The notes beneath the pieces were generated by a model. That model was not told the origin of the DNA and ran no database searches. It saw only the letters and a list, made by a program, of their open reading frames with translations. From the NCBI GenBank assembly GCA_947632425.1, contig CANRPG010000121.1, forward strand, positions 1 to 6,347: a stretch of DNA of 6,347 nt, written 5' to 3'. This DNA is from an uncultured Clostridia bacterium (GTDB lineage Bacteria > Bacillota > Clostridia > Oscillospirales > Ruminococcaceae). The translations under genes were made by a program, and so were the position numbers. Positions within the stretch are counted from its first letter, which is position 1; each line of letters begins with the position of its first letter. Positions 5,353-6,347 of the stretch are shown here, one piece after another.

Positions 5353-6147
5353 ATGAAAATGAGAAAAATTCTTGCAACACTCGCAGCTGCGGTCGTTGCT
5401 TGCTCGGCAATGGTAAGCACAGCTTTTGCTGCTGATGCTAAAAGCTATTCGGGCTATCTTGGCATAATGGATCTTGGTGATCCGCAGGTTCAAAGCTTTG
5501 AACTTGGCAAGGGAACTGACTGTAGTATTGCTGCTGACGGTACTTATACTGTTAGTATGAAAGCTTCTCAAGCTAATGCTGATGTTACTGCTGCCAAGGG
5601 CTTTAATGTTCTTGTTGTTGATGTTGTTGATTTGTCAACAGCTATGGGCATTAACACTGCAAACAATGCTAACTACACCGGAACAGACAAAGGTGCAGAT
5701 AAGATGAAGTTCGCAACCGACAATGGAATTAAAGTTACAAATGTTAAACTTTCACTTGACGGTAAAGAAGTATATGCTTTCAAGGATAATGAAATCTTGT
5801 TTGGCGATTTAGAGGGAAATGGTAAGTTCCGTATAGAACTTTACAACGAATGGGGCGCTGGTACTAAGGATCTTGCTTCAGATGAACTTAAAAAAATAAT
5901 CGCAGCAGATACATCTTATGAAGAAGCTTCTGTAACGTTCACCATTTCCGGTGTAACTGCTGCTCTTTCTCCTAAGACTGACAGCACAACTGAAAGCAAG
6001 ACTGACAGCACAACTGAAAGCAAGGACGACGGCACTAAGAACGATGCTGACGACAGCAACAAGCCTACCGGCGCGACCGCTGGTCTTGCACTCGCAGGTC
6101 TTGCTATCGCAGGCGCAGCAGTAGTTGCAACCAAGAAGAGCAAGTAA
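5353..6147 (+). CDS. Secreted surface protein with C-terminal sorting-like anchor, related to gene 4
   Basis: The protein has 264 residues. A signal peptide (1-26) ends in AFA with probable cleavage before Ala27. The ectodomain (about 30-203) contains, in order, DGTYTV (62-67), FNVLVVDVVDL (84-94), IKVTNVKLSLDG (126-137), GKFRIELYNEWGAGT (157-171) and VTFTISGV (194-201). The gene 4 lipoprotein has the same motifs, but its FRLELFN/VTF block comes first. A Thr/Ser/Lys/Asp-rich spacer with a duplicated 8-residue unit (209-224) leads to NKPTGA (236-241), a hydrophobic segment (about 242-259) and a KKSK tail. That layout matches a sortase signal, with PTG in place of canonical LPXTG, so wall attachment is likely but a plain membrane anchor is possible. 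No enzyme motif was seen and the function is unknown. Most of the gene favours T-ending codons (GCT, GGT, GTT), unlike genes 1-4, which suits high expression. It has its own promoter and terminator. Confidence 0.82.
   Translation: MKMRKILATLAAAVVACSAMVSTAFAADAKSYSGYLGIMDLGDPQVQSFELGKGTDCSIAADGTYTVSMKASQANADVTAAKGFNVLVVDVVDLSTAMGINTANNANYTGTDKGADKMKFATDNGIKVTNVKLSLDGKEVYAFKDNEILFGDLEGNGKFRIELYNEWGAGTKDLASDELKKIIAADTSYEEASVTFTISGVTAALSPKTDSTTESKTDSTTESKDDGTKNDADDSNKPTGATAGLALAGLAIAGAAVVATKKSK
5977..6024 (+). repeat. Perfect 24-bp tandem duplication in the gene 5 spacer
   Basis: Positions 5977-6000 and 6001-6024 are identical over 24 bases and encode TDSTTESK twice; the match also includes the preceding AAG. 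Identity at synonymous sites indicates a recent slippage duplication that lengthens the wall spacer, so copy number may vary between strains. Confidence 0.9.
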
Positions 6148-6192
6148 TTTTTGAAAAAACGTACACCATTTTTTCATAATAATAACCCCTTG

Positions 6193-6227
6193 AAAGGTCT
6201 CTGCCCATTGCGGCAGAGATCTTTTTT
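6193..6227 (+). terminator. Strong intrinsic terminator after gene 5
   Basis: The core arms 6196-6205 and 6212-6221 pair over 10 positions (one G-T wobble) around a 6-base loop, and an AAA/TTT extension lengthens the stem. A run of six T (6222-6227) follows. It lies 45 bases after the stop codon at 6147. This is a classical rho-independent terminator for the plus strand. Confidence 0.88.
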
Positions 6228-6275
6228 GTCTATATGGTTGATTTTTGCCGCCGAATGTGCTATTATATATTATGG

Positions 6276-6301
6276 TATAATATACGCAAGCGTATATTAT
6301 A
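6276..6301. promoter_or_regulatory. Palindrome with 12-bp perfect arms, embedding a TATAAT box
   Basis: The arms TATAATATACGC (6276-6287) and GCGTATATTATA (6290-6301) are perfectly complementary around two bases. On the plus strand the left arm begins with TATAAT preceded by TGG, an extended -10 pattern (TGnTATAAT), but no -35 lies at a suitable distance. It could be an operator overlapping a rightward promoter, or an AT-rich hairpin after a minus-strand gene. The sequence does not decide. Confidence 0.4.
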
Positions 6302-6347
6302 TTCTTATGTCCTCGTCGATACGCAGACCAAAAGGTCTGCTCCCGAC
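6297..6347 (-). CDS. Possible 3' end of an unidentified minus-strand gene (partial)
   Basis: Reading leftward from the right edge, one frame stays open for 16 codons (VGSRPFGLRIDEDIRI) and stops at TAA 6299-6297. The residues are hydrophilic and protein-like, and the stop falls inside the palindrome at 6276-6301. The stretch is too short to identify a family. Another minus frame also stays open, so this is only a candidate. If real, the gene is convergent with gene 5. Confidence 0.28.
   Translation of the reverse strand, partial: VGSRPFGLRIDEDIRI
6323..6340. repeat. Short perfect hairpin at the right edge
   Basis: GCAGACC (6323-6329) and GGTCTGC (6334-6340) are perfect complements around AAAA. 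No T tract follows on either strand within the window, so it is not a typical terminator. It may be part of a structured leader, an interspersed repeat cut by the window edge, or chance within a coding sequence. Confidence 0.4.

Noticed and set aside
6152..6176. A-run/T-run inverted repeat just after gene 5 as a terminator
   Set aside because: The stem is almost only A-T pairs with a 9-base loop, so it is weak. The GC-rich hairpin at 6193-6227 is the convincing terminator.
6238..6345. Plus-strand open frame of a hydrophobic Tyr/Ile-rich peptide at the right edge
   Set aside because: It starts straight after a terminator with no ribosome binding site and runs through the palindrome; composition explains it.

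Overview
The window looks like a chromosomal piece of a low-to-moderate GC Gram-positive, fibre-degrading gut or rumen bacterium, most likely a Ruminococcus or close Ruminococcaceae/Oscillospiraceae relative. This is inferred from Shine-Dalgarno-led genes, sigma-A type promoters, Ser/Thr/Asn-rich linkers, a family 5 glycoside hydrolase with a CBM2-like module, and small surface proteins rich in the 'DGTYTV' type of beta-strand motif. Genus is a judgement from style, not from a marker gene.

Layout, left to right. Positions 1-289 are a regulatory region. A perfect-consensus promoter (TTGACA-17-TATAAT) fires leftward out of the window, with an 18-bp perfect palindrome over its predicted start site. 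A separate TTGAAA-17-TATAAT promoter fires rightward into a three-gene cluster. Gene 1 (290-1171) is a membrane-anchored protein with a Ser-rich stalk, a KTDPP repeat and a C-terminal CBM2-like domain, but no catalytic domain. Gene 2 (1191-3233) has the same anchor, stalk and CBM2-like module followed by an Asn-rich linker and a complete GH5 cellulase domain. Gene 3 (3263-4042) is a short-chain dehydrogenase/reductase placed 29 bases downstream. A hairpin at 4054-4081 separates it from the convergent gene 4.

Gene 4 (4976-4098, minus) is a secreted lipoprotein. Gene 5 (5353-6147, plus) is a secreted protein with a C-terminal sorting-signal-like tail. They are divergent from a 376-base AT-rich region in which each has its own well-formed promoter. 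In its own sense, each gene also carries the same 12-base element and the same 11-base -35 block. Their ectodomains share a set of short motifs, but in an order that looks circularly permuted. Gene 5 ends in a strong intrinsic terminator (6193-6227). The last 70 bases hold a 26-base palindromic structure, a small hairpin and possibly the 3' end of a minus-strand gene.

Working together: four of the five complete genes encode cell-surface proteins, anchored in three ways (N-terminal membrane segment, lipid, C-terminal sorting-like tail). Genes 1 and 2 are a plausible cellulose-binding plus cellulose-cutting pair on the cell surface. The roles of the gene 4/5 products are unknown; a polysaccharide- or substrate-binding role is only an inference. 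The SDR has no obvious link to cellulose use. No rRNA, tRNA, CRISPR array, transposase or phage gene was seen.
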